Assembly: GCF_001625085.1 (NCBI RefSeq)
Contig: NZ_BDAW01000012.1
Coordinates: 62,001 to 126,000 of the forward strand
Direction: 5' to 3'
Length of the DNA stretch: 64,000 bases
Source of the DNA: Nocardia acidivorans NBRC 108247
GTDB taxonomy: Bacteria; Actinomycetota; Actinomycetes; Mycobacteriales; Mycobacteriaceae
Notes under the pieces: model-generated
The model's input: only the letters and a program-made list of their open reading frames with translations
Databases searched by the model: none
Told to the model about the DNA's origin: nothing
Translations under genes and position numbers: made by a program
Part shown: one piece after another, positions 34,344 through 43,085 of the stretch
Layout of the letters: each line of letters begins with the position of its first letter
Numbering within the stretch: the first letter of the stretch is position 1

Positions 34344-34771
34344 ATGAGGCGCATGGCCGAGCGCAAGGCAAGTCGTACGGCGGTACCGGTATGTCACGGG
34401 CGAGCCGTCGCCGATGGGCGGATGGCCGTCGGGCGGTTCAGCGATTCGGTCGCGGTCGAAGTACCGAGCGATGCCGAGCGGCTGCCGGTGGAACAGGTGC
34501 GCTCCGGCGTCACCCCGCGGGACTTCGGGGATCGCATCGAATACGTTCTGCTCTCCGGGGCGGGGCGCCGGCGGGCCGGTAGAATCCGATCGCCGATGAA
34601 CCGCTGCGCTCGACGTGGAGGCCCGAGCGCATGCGAGAACTCCTGGGCGCGAACGGATTCGAGGTCGCCACCGATATCGATCAGCTCACCGTCGCGCCGG
34701 AATCGGATCCGACTGTGCAGCGCGGGCCGTTCCCGCGCAGCGGGCGAATCGTGGTGGCGGAACGGATCTGA
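34344..34771 (+). pseudogene. LCM-type SAM methyltransferase with internal deletion
   Basis: The first 75 codons match the start of actinobacterial leucine-carboxyl-methyltransferase-like proteins (ASRTAVPVCHGRAVADGRMA, VGRFSDSVAVEVPSDAERLP, TPRDFGDRIEYVLLSG). A second frame from about 34595 gives their end (PLRSTWRPERMRELLGANGF, EVATDIDQLTV, SGRIVVAERI, stop TGA 34769). The middle 130-150 codons with the SAM-binding motif are gone and the ends are out of frame. An internal deletion at about 34570-34595 explains both. Confidence 0.7.
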
Positions 34772-34798
34772 CTCCGGTCCCACCGAAGTCCGCTGCCG

Positions 34799-35773
34799 TC
34801 AGGCGGTTTGGGTGGCGGGCGCGGCGACCTCGGCGACGACCGTCTCCCGGGTGCGCATGGCGGCCCAGAGCGCGGCGGTGGCCGCGGTGCAGGCGGCCGC
34901 GCCGCCGACGTGAATGGCGACCAGGGCGGCCGGGACATCGGTGAAGTACTGCACCAGGCCCACCAGCGCCTGACCGCACACCAGCGCCAGCAGCACGATC
35001 AGGCGGTTGCGAACGGCCCTGTTCATCCCGATCGCCGCCAGACCGCAAGCCAGGCCGATCAGCAGGGCGAGGTAGGCCACCAGCAGTTCGGCGTGAATGT
35101 GCACCAGGGTGACGATCTCGACCTGGAGACGTTCGACAGGCTTCTCGATGCTCTTGTCGCCCGCGTGCGGTCCCGCGCCGGTCACCAGGGTGCCCGCGAT
35201 GAGGGTGCCGGACAGCGCGATCGCGCTCAGTGCGGTCAGCAGGCGCAGCGGTGCGGGTACTCGGACCGTCTCGATGCCGTCATCGGGTTCATTGATCTTG
35301 GCGTACAGCAGCACCGACAGCCACACCATCAGCATGGAGGCCAGCAGATGCGGGGCCACGGTCCACCACACCAGGCCGGAGCGCACGGTGATACCGCCGA
35401 TAATGGCCTGTAACACGGTGCCGCCGGGCATCAGCCACGCGTAGATCCGCACATCGCGCCGCCGTCGCGCTCGCGTCACCGCGATCACCACCGCGGCCGC
35501 GCACAGCGTGACCGCGAAAGTCAGCATGCGGTTGCCGAATTCGACCGCCTGGTGGATCGCCGGGACCTCTGACACCGCGGTGGGCACGAAGCTGCCCGGG
35601 AAGCACTGCGGCCAGGTGGGGCAGCCGAGTCCGGAGGAGGTGACGCGAACAATGGCTCCGGTCACCGAGATTCCGGCCTGGGACAGGATCACCGCGAAGG
35701 CGATGATGCGCTGCGCCCGCGGGGACGGAAGCGGGAACAGATCGGCGAATCGCTGGAAGGCGCGAGATAGCAC
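34799..35773 (-). CDS. ctaA: heme A synthase (CtaA/Cox15)
   Basis: 324 residues, eight membrane helices. GISVTGAIVRVTSSGLGCPT followed by WPQCFPGSF carries the paired Cys of the periplasmic loop. Heme-ligand His residues lie in VPAIHQAVEFGNRML, TVAPHLLASMLM, TLVHIHAELLVAY and ALVAIHVGGAAA. It oxidises the methyl group of heme O to formyl, giving heme A for cytochrome aa3. It stands downstream of the ABC exporter genes, as in the remembered mycobacterial order Rv1456c-Rv1459c, but 65 bases separate it from them. Confidence 0.94.
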   Translation of the reverse strand: MLSRAFQRFADLFPLPSPRAQRIIAFAVILSQAGISVTGAIVRVTSSGLGCPTWPQCFPGSFVPTAVSEVPAIHQAVEFGNRMLTFAVTLCAAAVVIAVTRARRRRDVRIYAWLMPGGTVLQAIIGGITVRSGLVWWTVAPHLLASMLMVWLSVLLYAKINEPDDGIETVRVPAPLRLLTALSAIALSGTLIAGTLVTGAGPHAGDKSIEKPVERLQVEIVTLVHIHAELLVAYLALLIGLACGLAAIGMNRAVRNRLIVLLALVCGQALVGLVQYFTDVPAALVAIHVGGAAACTAATAALWAAMRTRETVVAEVAAPATQTA

Positions 35774-35838
35774 GGATCGATGGTAGCGGGAGCGTATTCG
35801 GGCCTGTCACCGGCCCTACTACGACCTGTCGTGGAGGG

Positions 35839-36621
35839 TCAGTCGAAGCGGAAGAAGCGGGTGGCGAGCCAGCCGCCGACCGCGCTCCAGGCGGCCAATA
35901 CGGCCAGGCCGTACCAGTCGATGCTGTTGCGCAGCGCCTGTTCCAGGCACTCCGACAGCGCGCCCGAGGGAATGATCCGGGCGATCAGACCGACCGCGTT
36001 CGGCAGATCGTCGGACATGAAGACCAGGCTCGCGGTGCCGAGCATGACGAACCACAGGATATTCGCCAGCGCCAACACGATCTCGGCCTTGAGGGTGCCG
36101 CCGAGCAGCAGCCCGAGCGCTCCGAAAGTGACTGTGCCCAGCGCGATCACGATCGCACCGAGCAGCAGCCCGGTGATCGAGGGCCGCCAGCCCAGTGCGA
36201 CACCGATGCCGCCCAGCAGAATCGATTGCAGCACCACCACGATCAGCACCGCCGAGCATTTGCCCGCCACAATGCCCCAGCGCGGGAGCGGCGTCGCCCC
36301 AAGGCGTTTGAGCGCCCCGTAGCGCCGGTCGAAGCCGACCGCGATGGCCTGGCCGGTGAACGCGGTGGACATGACCGCCACCATCATCACGGCCGGGACG
36401 ACGCGATCCACCCGATGCTCGCCGAGCCCGCTCAGCGGCAGCAGCGTCAAACCGATCAGCAGGGTGATCGGGATGAACATGGTGAGCAGCAGCTGTTCGC
36501 CGTTGCGCAGCAGCAGGATCAGCTCCATGCGGGTCTGCGCGGCCAGCATCTTGGCCCGGGTGGTGGGCCGCGGTGCCGGCGTGAACGTTCCGGGCGCGAA
36601 GCGGTTGATGGTCTCGGTCAC
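35839..36621 (-). CDS. ABC-2 type transporter permease
   Basis: 260 residues from GTG 36621. Six membrane helices: LLLTMFIPITLLIGLTLLPL, VVPAVMMVAVMSTAFTGQAI, SAVLIVVVLQSILLGGIGVA, LLLGAIVIALGTVTFGALGL, IVLALANILWFVMLGTASL and WYGLAVLAAWSAVGGWLATR. The GFDRRYGALKRLGATPLPRW loop is typical of ABC-2 drug/lipid exporters. It forms the membrane half of the pair with the ATPase, whose stop overlaps this start (GTGA). Substrate unknown; DrrB-like. Confidence 0.9.
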   Translation of the reverse strand: MTETINRFAPGTFTPAPRPTTRAKMLAAQTRMELILLLRNGEQLLLTMFIPITLLIGLTLLPLSGLGEHRVDRVVPAVMMVAVMSTAFTGQAIAVGFDRRYGALKRLGATPLPRWGIVAGKCSAVLIVVVLQSILLGGIGVALGWRPSITGLLLGAIVIALGTVTFGALGLLLGGTLKAEIVLALANILWFVMLGTASLVFMSDDLPNAVGLIARIIPSGALSECLEQALRNSIDWYGLAVLAAWSAVGGWLATRFFRFD

Positions 36622-37550
36622 CCTCTGATTTCCCGTCCGGTCAGTTCCAGGAACACATCCTCCAGGCGGCGCTGGTCGATGCGAATATCGGTGGGCAGCA
36701 CGTCGATTCGCGCGCACCAGGCGGTGACGGTGGCCAGCACCTGCGGGGTGATGTCGCCGTGCAGCTGATAGGAGCCGGGGCTGGCTTCCTTCGGTGTGAA
36801 GCCTTCCGGGAGCGCCGCGGCCAGCAGGGCGAGATCGAGATTCGGCGGGGCGGTGAAGGCCAGCCGGCCCTCCGCGCCGTGCGAGGTGACCTCGGTGGGC
36901 GTGCCCTGCGCGACGATCCGCCCGTGATCGATGATGACCAGCTGGTCCGCGAGCTGCTCGGCCTCGTCCATCAGATGAGTGGTGAGCAGCACGCTCACGC
37001 CGTCGCGGCGCAGCGCGTCGATCAGCTCCCACACCAAATGCCTTGCCTGCGCGTCCAATCCGGCGGTCGGCTCGTCGAGGAAGACGATCTCGGGCCGTCC
37101 CACCAGGGCGCAGGCCAGGGCCAGGCGCTGCTGCTGTCCGCCGGAGAGCCGCCGGTACGGGGTGCGCCGGGCGTCCTGCAAGCCGAGCGTGGACAGCAGC
37201 CAATTCGGATCGAGCGGATTCGCCGAATACGAGGCGACCAGATCCAGCATCTCCCCGGCCTTGGATCCCGGATACGCGCCGCCGCCCTGCAACATGACGC
37301 CGATGCGCGGTCGCAGTCGATCGGAGTCCGCGATGGGGTCCAGCCCCAGCACGCGCACCCTTCCGGCATCGGGGGAGACGAAACCCTCGCACATTTCGGT
37401 GGTGGTCGTCTTGCCCGCCCCATTGGGTCCGAGCAGCGCCAGCACCTGCGCGCGTTGCAGTTCGAAGCTGAGGCCGTCGACCGCGGTGGTATCGCCGTAG
37501 CGTTTCACGACGCCGTCGACTCTGACGGCGGGTTCGGAGGCTGCGGTCAC
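36618..37550 (-). CDS. ABC transporter ATPase
   Basis: 310 residues from GTG 37550. Walker A GPNGAGKTT at 41-49, signature LSGGQ at 135-139, Walker B with catalytic Glu VFLDEPTAGLD at 156-166, and H-loop TTHLMDEAEQL. The C-terminal 80 residues are the accessory domain of DrrA-like exporters (SYQLHGDITPQVLATVTAW). The start overlaps the mptB stop (GTGA) and the stop overlaps the permease start, so the three genes are translationally coupled. The coupling to a lipoglycan mannosyltransferase suggests export of an envelope component, but this is inference. Confidence 0.93.
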   Translation of the reverse strand: MTAASEPAVRVDGVVKRYGDTTAVDGLSFELQRAQVLALLGPNGAGKTTTTEMCEGFVSPDAGRVRVLGLDPIADSDRLRPRIGVMLQGGGAYPGSKAGEMLDLVASYSANPLDPNWLLSTLGLQDARRTPYRRLSGGQQQRLALACALVGRPEIVFLDEPTAGLDAQARHLVWELIDALRRDGVSVLLTTHLMDEAEQLADQLVIIDHGRIVAQGTPTEVTSHGAEGRLAFTAPPNLDLALLAAALPEGFTPKEASPGSYQLHGDITPQVLATVTAWCARIDVLPTDIRIDQRRLEDVFLELTGREIRG

Positions 37551-39229
37551 GATGAGACACCGTAGGCCGTGGGCTGCTGTGACGGAGCCGACACCCCCGG
37601 CTGATTGCGCCACGGCAGCACATTCCGGGTGAGGAAGATCAGCAGCAGGCCCACGATCACGGTGGCGATGGCGGATTCGACGATCTGGAAGACATAGAAG
37701 TCCGCACCGCGCGGCATGACGATCATGCTGACCACCACCGAGAGCACGACGGCCGGAACCCGGAACGCGGGCCGGTTCGCCCATGCGGCAAGGGGGACGA
37801 TCGCCCACAGCAGGTACCAGGGCTGCACGACCGGGAACAGCAGCACCAGCGCGCCCAGGCCGACGCCGAGCGCGCCGACCGGATTGAGGCGGCCGGTCCA
37901 GGTCGCGACGAGCATGCGAATGATGACGAACCCGGCCACGATCTCGGCCATCGGCCGGATGAGATCGAGCAGCGCGGTGGTGTGGTCGCCGAGCCCCAGC
38001 AGCACGCCGCCGAATCCGGTGATGATGCTGACCGCGGTCGGCAGGGACAGGTAACTGCGCACCGAACTGGCCTGATTCAGGGTGTAGACCCAGCCGAATC
38101 CGAGGCCGCTGAAACCGCTGACGAATGCCGTGGTGGCGACCGCGATCGCCGCCAATATCGCCCCCGCCAGCAGCACCGACCGTATTCCGTTGCCCCAGCG
38201 CCGGGCGAGCGCCATTCCGACGAAGCCGAGCGCGACAATCGAGGTGATCTTTATCGACGACGACAGGGTGATGACCACCGCGCCGAATACCATTGTGGCC
38301 CAAGAATTTCGGTCGAATTCCGGTGAATCGTCGACCGCCCGGAGGCAGAACTCCAATCCGGCGAGCATGAGCCCGAGCATGAGCGCGTCATTGTGCACGC
38401 CGCCGACCAGGTGGAACAGCACCAGCGGATTGGCCGCGCCCAACCACAGCGCGCTCACCGGCGCGACACCGCAGCGCCGCGCCAATCGGGGCAGCGCCCA
38501 CACGATCAGCGCCACACCCGCGAGCGCCAGCAACCGGTGCATCCAGACCCCGGCGATGATATTGCTGCCGGTCAATTCCGCGATACCGCGACCCATCCAG
38601 AGGAACAGCGGTCCGTAGGGCGCCGGTGTTTCCCGCCAGATATTCGGCACATTGTTGGTCAGCACATTGCTCAGCCCGAGCCCGTCGACCGGCCCGACCG
38701 TATAGGGGTCGAGCCCGCGCGCCGCGATCTCACTCTGCGCCAGGTACGAATACACGTCATTGCTGAACATGGGCGGTGCGACGCTGAGCGGAATGATCCA
38801 CAGCAGCAGCGTCCGATCCATCTGCGATCGCGTCAGCCGATGCCGCGGATTCCCGCCCCACCCGCCGACCGCGAACCGACCCAGCAACAGCCACGCCATC
38901 ACCACCAGGGTCGCGCCGATCATGCACATGGCCAGCGTCGAGGTGTGCGCCCGCGCGAAGAACCCCAGCACCCGCAGCCCGGAGGTCGGATTCTGATGCA
39001 CCGGCTGCGCCCCCACCCCCAGCGCGGAAATCGCCATGATCACCACACCGGTCGCCCCGAGCAACCGGATCCGCATCAGCTGCAGCGTTTCTCGCCGGTC
39101 GAGGCCCGGCACCTCGGTCTCAGTGGTGTGCAGCACCGCGATCGTGTGGTCCGAAGGCCGGACGTCCAGGCCCAGCACCCGCCGCCCCAGCTCGACTATC
39201 CTGCGCCCCGCGCCATCCACAACCGCCAC
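37547..39229 (-). CDS. mptB: polyprenol-phosphomannose-dependent alpha-1,6-mannosyltransferase MptB
   Basis: 560 residues from GTG 39229 (GTG 39220 also possible), about twelve to thirteen membrane helices, GT-C fold. FSNDVYSYLAQSEIAARGLD contains the Asp of the GT-C catalytic motif, followed by DPYTVGP, NNVPNIWRETPAPYGPLFLW and LVGGVHNDALMLGLML. In corynebacteria and mycobacteria MptB builds the alpha-1,6-mannan core of lipomannan/LAM from polyprenol-phosphomannose on the outer face of the membrane. Its presence supports a mycolic-acid-containing host. First gene of the mptB-ATPase-permease set. Confidence 0.9.
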   Translation of the reverse strand: MAVVDGAGRRIVELGRRVLGLDVRPSDHTIAVLHTTETEVPGLDRRETLQLMRIRLLGATGVVIMAISALGVGAQPVHQNPTSGLRVLGFFARAHTSTLAMCMIGATLVVMAWLLLGRFAVGGWGGNPRHRLTRSQMDRTLLLWIIPLSVAPPMFSNDVYSYLAQSEIAARGLDPYTVGPVDGLGLSNVLTNNVPNIWRETPAPYGPLFLWMGRGIAELTGSNIIAGVWMHRLLALAGVALIVWALPRLARRCGVAPVSALWLGAANPLVLFHLVGGVHNDALMLGLMLAGLEFCLRAVDDSPEFDRNSWATMVFGAVVITLSSSIKITSIVALGFVGMALARRWGNGIRSVLLAGAILAAIAVATTAFVSGFSGLGFGWVYTLNQASSVRSYLSLPTAVSIITGFGGVLLGLGDHTTALLDLIRPMAEIVAGFVIIRMLVATWTGRLNPVGALGVGLGALVLLFPVVQPWYLLWAIVPLAAWANRPAFRVPAVVLSVVVSMIVMPRGADFYVFQIVESAIATVIVGLLLIFLTRNVLPWRNQPGVSAPSQQPTAYGVSS

Positions 39230-39373
39230 AATCGCCCAGCCTAATGGGGAACAGCGGCCTGCCCTCCCAGCGCATGGCCGCATCCGGCACCGCGTCCGGA
39301 TCACTCCCTCGAGCGATCTTTGGTGGCGAACCGTCCGCAAGGAGTGGAGTGATCGTCCGTGCCCGTTCCCGCG

Positions 39374-39574
39374 ATGCATCCGCGCCCGGGGAACCTGCGC
39401 GTCGTGGTTGAGCAGATCGAACAGGCCACGGGTTTGCGTGGTTGCCTGCCGCTATACGGAGATCGCTGATCCGGCACAGGGACGCCGACCGTCACCGTGG
39501 TCGTCCGCGTGGACCGTTCCAGTGGCGGTGCGGCCGGTGCGAAAATGCACGCGGTGCAATCGGATTGGCTGTGA
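39374..39574 (+). pseudogene. unidentified reading frame interrupted by one TGA
   Basis: An ATG at 39374 opens 31 codons (MHPRPGNLRVVVEQIEQATG, LRGCLPLYGDR), a TGA at 39467, then 34 more codons in the same frame (GTPTVTVVVRVDRSSGGAAG, AKMHAVQSDWL) to TGA 39572. Both halves have protein-like composition. Possibly a small gene with a nonsense mutation. I do not recognise the family, and the 395-bp interval 39230-39624 contains nothing else clear. Confidence 0.25.
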
Positions 39575-39624
39575 ACCGGGTCGTTCATCCTGCCGGTGTC
39601 GAACCACGCTCATAGGCTTGATGC

Positions 39625-40218
39625 ATGGTTTCCGAGTCCAAGGGGCGGATCGAGGTGGCTGCGGCGGGGCTTTTGGCACGTCACGGCTATCACGGTTTCG
39701 GTCTCAAGAAGCTGAGTGATGCGGCGGGCCTGCCGTACGGGTCGATCTACCACCACTTTCCGGGCGGCAAGGAGGAGATCGCGGTCTCCGCCATCGCAGG
39801 TACCGGAGCGCAGGTGGGGAGCATGATCCGGGACGGGTCCGCGGATGTGTTCGCCACGGCCGCAGCGTTGTTCGAGTTCATGGCCGCGAAACTCACTGCC
39901 TCTGAATGGACGGACGGGTGTCCGGTGGGGACCCCGGCGCTCGACGGGGGCAGTGACGTGGAGGCGGTGCGCACCGCGTGCGTCATCGCATTCGATGCCA
40001 TGGCAGGGGGTTTCACGGAACTGCTCATGGAAATGGGTCTGTCGGAACAGGAGTCGTATGAGCTGGCGACCACGGTGATCGCCGCCTACGAGGGTGCGAC
40101 CCTGCTGGCCCGAGTGCGCCGCTCCGACGAACCGCTGCACACCGTCGCCGCCGCCATGACCCGGCTCATTCGCGCGAGCCTGGCGGAACCGGCTGCCGTC
40201 GAGACGAATTCACCCTAG
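39625..40218 (+). CDS. TetR family regulator (LmrA/YxaF-like)
   Basis: 197 residues. HTH: EVAAAGLLARHGYHGFGLKK, LSDAAGLPYGSIYHHFPGGK, with the YHHF-GGKEE signature of the LmrA/YxaF branch. The C-terminal part (GCPVGTPALDGG, GFTELLMEMGLSEQESYELA, YEGATLLARVRRSDEPLHTV) also fits that branch, in which the Cys-containing GCPVG loop is conserved. TAGGCT at 39613-39618 stands six bases before the ATG, the spacing of a leaderless promoter. It faces the GAP-family remnant; its intact target gene is not obvious. Confidence 0.88.
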   Translation: MVSESKGRIEVAAAGLLARHGYHGFGLKKLSDAAGLPYGSIYHHFPGGKEEIAVSAIAGTGAQVGSMIRDGSADVFATAAALFEFMAAKLTASEWTDGCPVGTPALDGGSDVEAVRTACVIAFDAMAGGFTELLMEMGLSEQESYELATTVIAAYEGATLLARVRRSDEPLHTVAAAMTRLIRASLAEPAAVETNSP

Positions 40219-40260
40219 CGGGCGCTCCCGGCCGATTCTCCGTAATCCGCTGATCGGCGC

Positions 40261-40624
40261 TCACGCCGGTACGCTGATGCCATCGCCCAGTGATTCGGCG
40301 CTGAGCAGTGCGAACAGCACGGCCATGATGGCGTAGTGATGGCGGACGGTCCAGTCCTTCCACCGACCCAGGGTGACCACGCCGCGTCGCGCCGCGCCAA
40401 ATGCGCACCGGCCGGAATCGGGACGCCCAGCGCGGCGATGGCCACGAAGATCAGCAGCACCGCGAAGATCCCGCCGACCGCCAGCACCCATCCCACCGCG
40501 AACACGAGCGCATGGGATCTACCTCGTGGCGCCGCGGGCAGGAGTATCACCGGCGATCAGCGCGAGCGGGCTGATCGCGACGCCGACCGCATGGCTCAGA
40601 ACGGGCCGACCGCATGTCCCATGG
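40261..40624 (-). pseudogene. GAP-family membrane protein, multiply frameshifted
   Basis: Three minus-strand frames together give one protein of the actinobacterial GAP (Sap-like) membrane family: SHAVGVAISPLALIAG near 40600-40550, ILLPAAPRGRSHALVFAVGW then VLAVGGIFAVLLIFVAIAAL near 40550-40430, and WKDWTVRHHYAIMAVLFALL plus SAESLGDGISVPA ending at TGA 40263. At least two frameshifts separate them, and an expected middle membrane region is short. A full protein would have about 220 residues; under 130 codons remain. Confidence 0.7.
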
Positions 40625-40792
40625 TGATCTCCTGTCGCTCGGAATACCGGATCCGACAGTAGCTATGAGTTTGCTTATTGCGTGGAATCTGAACGCACCC
40701 ACCCTTCCCGCTCCGATGCTGTGCATAGGTTCACACCTCCGCACCCCCAGAAGTCAGGTGACCCTTACTGGAACGTGGGAAGTAATTCCGTC

Positions 40793-40807
40793 ACACTGAT
40801 GTTGTGA
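40793..40807 (+). promoter_or_regulatory. SufR-type operator
   Basis: ACACT-GATGT-TGTGA at 40793-40807 fits the form ACACT-N5-TGTGA that I recall for the M. tuberculosis SufR site. It lies immediately upstream of, and partly over, the possible GTG start at 40804. That position would let holo-SufR repress the whole suf operon. The recalled consensus should be checked against the literature. Confidence 0.65.
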
Positions 40808-40827
40808 AAACCGTGGGTTTGCGGAAT

Positions 40828-41628
40828 ATGACAGCCGAAACCGGGCGCCAGCAGGGCACCCGGGCTGCTGTTGTGTCCGCACCGGCGGGTGAGGGGCACA
40901 CCCGTGAGGCCGTTATCAAGCTCTTGCTGGAGGAGGGTCCGATTACCGCGACCGCCATCGGCAAGCGGCTGGGCCTGAGCCCCGCGGGTGTGCGTCGGCA
41001 TCTGGACGCACTCATCGAATCCGGTGAGGCGCGGGCGGCGCGCTCGGCGGCCTGGCAGCAGAAGGGTCGCGGGCGTCCCGCCAAGCAGTACCAGTTGACG
41101 GCCACCGGCCGCGGCCGTCTCGGCCATGCCTACGATGACCTCGCAGGTGCCGCCATGCGTCAGCTGCGCGAGATCGGCGGCGACAAGGCCATCGTCGAAT
41201 TCGCGCGCAAACGGGTCGGCGCCATTGTCGCCGGGATCGGTCAGCTCGAGCGGCATACCCCGGAGTCGACCATCGACAAGGCCGATGAGATCGCGGACGC
41301 GTTCTCCGAGGCCGGGTTCGCCGCCTCCACCCGGAAAGTCGGTGCGGGCGTACAGATCTGCCAGCACCACTGCCCGGTATCGCATGTCGCCGAGGAATTC
41401 CCGGAGTTGTGCGCCGCCGAGCTGGAGGCTTTCAAGGAGATACTCGGCACGCATGTGCAGCGGTTGGCGACCATCGCCAATGGCGATTGCGCGTGCACCA
41501 CGCACGTTCCGCTCACGCTCACCGTGCCGCCCAAAACGCATACCGCTGAAACGAATACCGCTGAAACAACCCACGTTGCCCAGCCCGCAACGACTTCTAC
41601 ACACGACTCCGGAAGGAGTGCCGAATGA
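40828..41628 (+). CDS. sufR: Fe-S cluster-sensing repressor SufR
   Basis: 266 residues from ATG 40828; GTG 40804 would add eight residues but overlaps the operator. N-terminal winged helix: [40 protein letters not shown]-terminal cluster-binding region with Cys in [24 protein letters not shown] and [10 protein letters not shown], the pattern of SufR [4Fe-4S] ligands. When cluster is plentiful it should repress sufRBDCSUT, and cluster loss derepresses. A Thr/His-rich tail of about 40 residues follows the last Cys. The stop overlaps the sufB ATG (ATGA). Confidence 0.92.
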   Translation: MTAETGRQQGTRAAVVSAPAGEGHTREAVIKLLLEEGPITATAIGKRLGLSPAGVRRHLDALIESGEARAARSAAWQQKGRGRPAKQYQLTATGRGRLGHAYDDLAGAAMRQLREIGGDKAIVEFARKRVGAIVAGIGQLERHTPESTIDKADEIADAFSEAGFAASTRKVGAGVQICQHHCPVSHVAEEFPELCAAELEAFKEILGTHVQRLATIANGDCACTTHVPLTLTVPPKTHTAETNTAETTHVAQPATTSTHDSGRSAE

Positions 41629-43085
41629 CGACGACAGCCGCGGCGAGCCGCGAATCTGACACCGCCCAGGTTCCGCCTCTTACTCAAGAGGAGACCATCG
41701 CCTCCATTGGGACCTACGGGTACGGCTGGGCCGACACGGATGTCGCCGGTGCCAGTGCCAAGCGCGGCCTGTCCGAGGAGGTCGTGCGCGACATCTCGGC
41801 GAAGAAGAGTGAGCCCGAATGGATGCTCGACTTCCGGCTGAAGGCGCTGCGCATCTTCGAGAAGAAGCCGATGCCCAGCTGGGGTTCGGATCTCGAGGGC
41901 ATCGACTTCGACAACATCAAGTACTTCGTGCGGTCCAGCGAGAAGCAGGCCGCCACCTGGGATGACCTGCCCGAGGACATCAAGAACACCTACGACAAGC
42001 TGGGCATCCCCGAGGCGGAGAAGCAGCGCCTGGTCTCCGGTGTCGCCGCGCAGTACGAGTCCGAGGTCGTCTACCACTCGATCCGCGAGGATCTCGAGAA
42101 GCAGGGCGTCATCTTCCTGGACACCGATACCGCGCTCAAGGAGCATCCGGAGCTGTTCCGGCAGTACTTCGGTTCGGTCATCCCCTCCGGTGACAACAAG
42201 TTCTCCGCGCTGAATTCGGCGACCTGGTCCGGTGGTTCGTTCATCTACGTGCCGAAGGGCGTGCACGTCGATATCCCGCTGCAGGCGTACTTCCGCATCA
42301 ATACCGAGAACATGGGTCAGTTCGAGCGCACGCTGATCATCGTCGACGAGGATGCCTACGTGCATTACGTCGAGGGTTGCACCGCGCCGATCTACTCCTC
42401 GGATTCGCTGCACTCCGCGGTCGTGGAGATCATCGTGAAGAAGGGTGGCCGCTGCCGGTACACCACCATTCAGAACTGGTCGAACAACGTCTACAACCTG
42501 GTCACCAAGCGGGCCAAGGCCGAGGCGGGCGCGACCATGGAATGGGTCGACGGCAATATCGGCTCCAAGGTCACCATGAAGTACCCGGCCGTGTGGATGA
42601 CCGGTGAGCACGCCAAGGGCGAGGTGCTCTCCATCGCGTTCGCCGGTGCGGGTCAGCACCAGGACACCGGTGCCAAGATGCTGCACCTGGCGCCGCACAC
42701 CTCCTCGAACATCATCTCCAAGTCGGTGGCGCGCGGCGGCGGTCGTGCCTCGTACCGCGGCCTGGTGCAGGTGAACAAGGGGGCGTACGGCTCGAAGTCG
42801 ACCGTGAAGTGCGATGCGCTGCTGGTGGACAACATCTCTCGCTCGGACACCTACCCGTACGTCGATATCCGCGAGGACGACGTGACCATGGGTCATGAGG
42901 CGACCGTGTCGAAGGTGTCGGCCGATCAGCTGTTCTACCTGATGAGCCGCGGCCTCACCGAGGACGAGGCCATGGCCATGGTGGTGCGCGGCTTCGTGGA
43001 GCCGATCGCCAAGGAACTGCCGATGGAATACGCCCTCGAGCTCAACCGCCTGATCGAACTGCAAATGGAAGGAGCCGTCGGCTGA
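41625..43085 (+). CDS. sufB: Fe-S cluster assembly scaffold SufB
   Basis: 486 residues, uninterrupted. Conserved blocks: [52 protein letters not shown] (the Cys proposed to receive sulphur), and the C-terminal [20 protein letters not shown]. With SufC and SufD it forms the SufBC2D scaffold in the cytoplasm. The M. tuberculosis orthologue carries an intein, whereas none is present here. Start overlaps sufR; stop shares one base with sufD. Confidence 0.96.
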   Translation: MTTTAAASRESDTAQVPPLTQEETIASIGTYGYGWADTDVAGASAKRGLSEEVVRDISAKKSEPEWMLDFRLKALRIFEKKPMPSWGSDLEGIDFDNIKYFVRSSEKQAATWDDLPEDIKNTYDKLGIPEAEKQRLVSGVAAQYESEVVYHSIREDLEKQGVIFLDTDTALKEHPELFRQYFGSVIPSGDNKFSALNSATWSGGSFIYVPKGVHVDIPLQAYFRINTENMGQFERTLIIVDEDAYVHYVEGCTAPIYSSDSLHSAVVEIIVKKGGRCRYTTIQNWSNNVYNLVTKRAKAEAGATMEWVDGNIGSKVTMKYPAVWMTGEHAKGEVLSIAFAGAGQHQDTGAKMLHLAPHTSSNIISKSVARGGGRASYRGLVQVNKGAYGSKSTVKCDALLVDNISRSDTYPYVDIREDDVTMGHEATVSKVSADQLFYLMSRGLTEDEAMAMVVRGFVEPIAKELPMEYALELNRLIELQMEGAVG

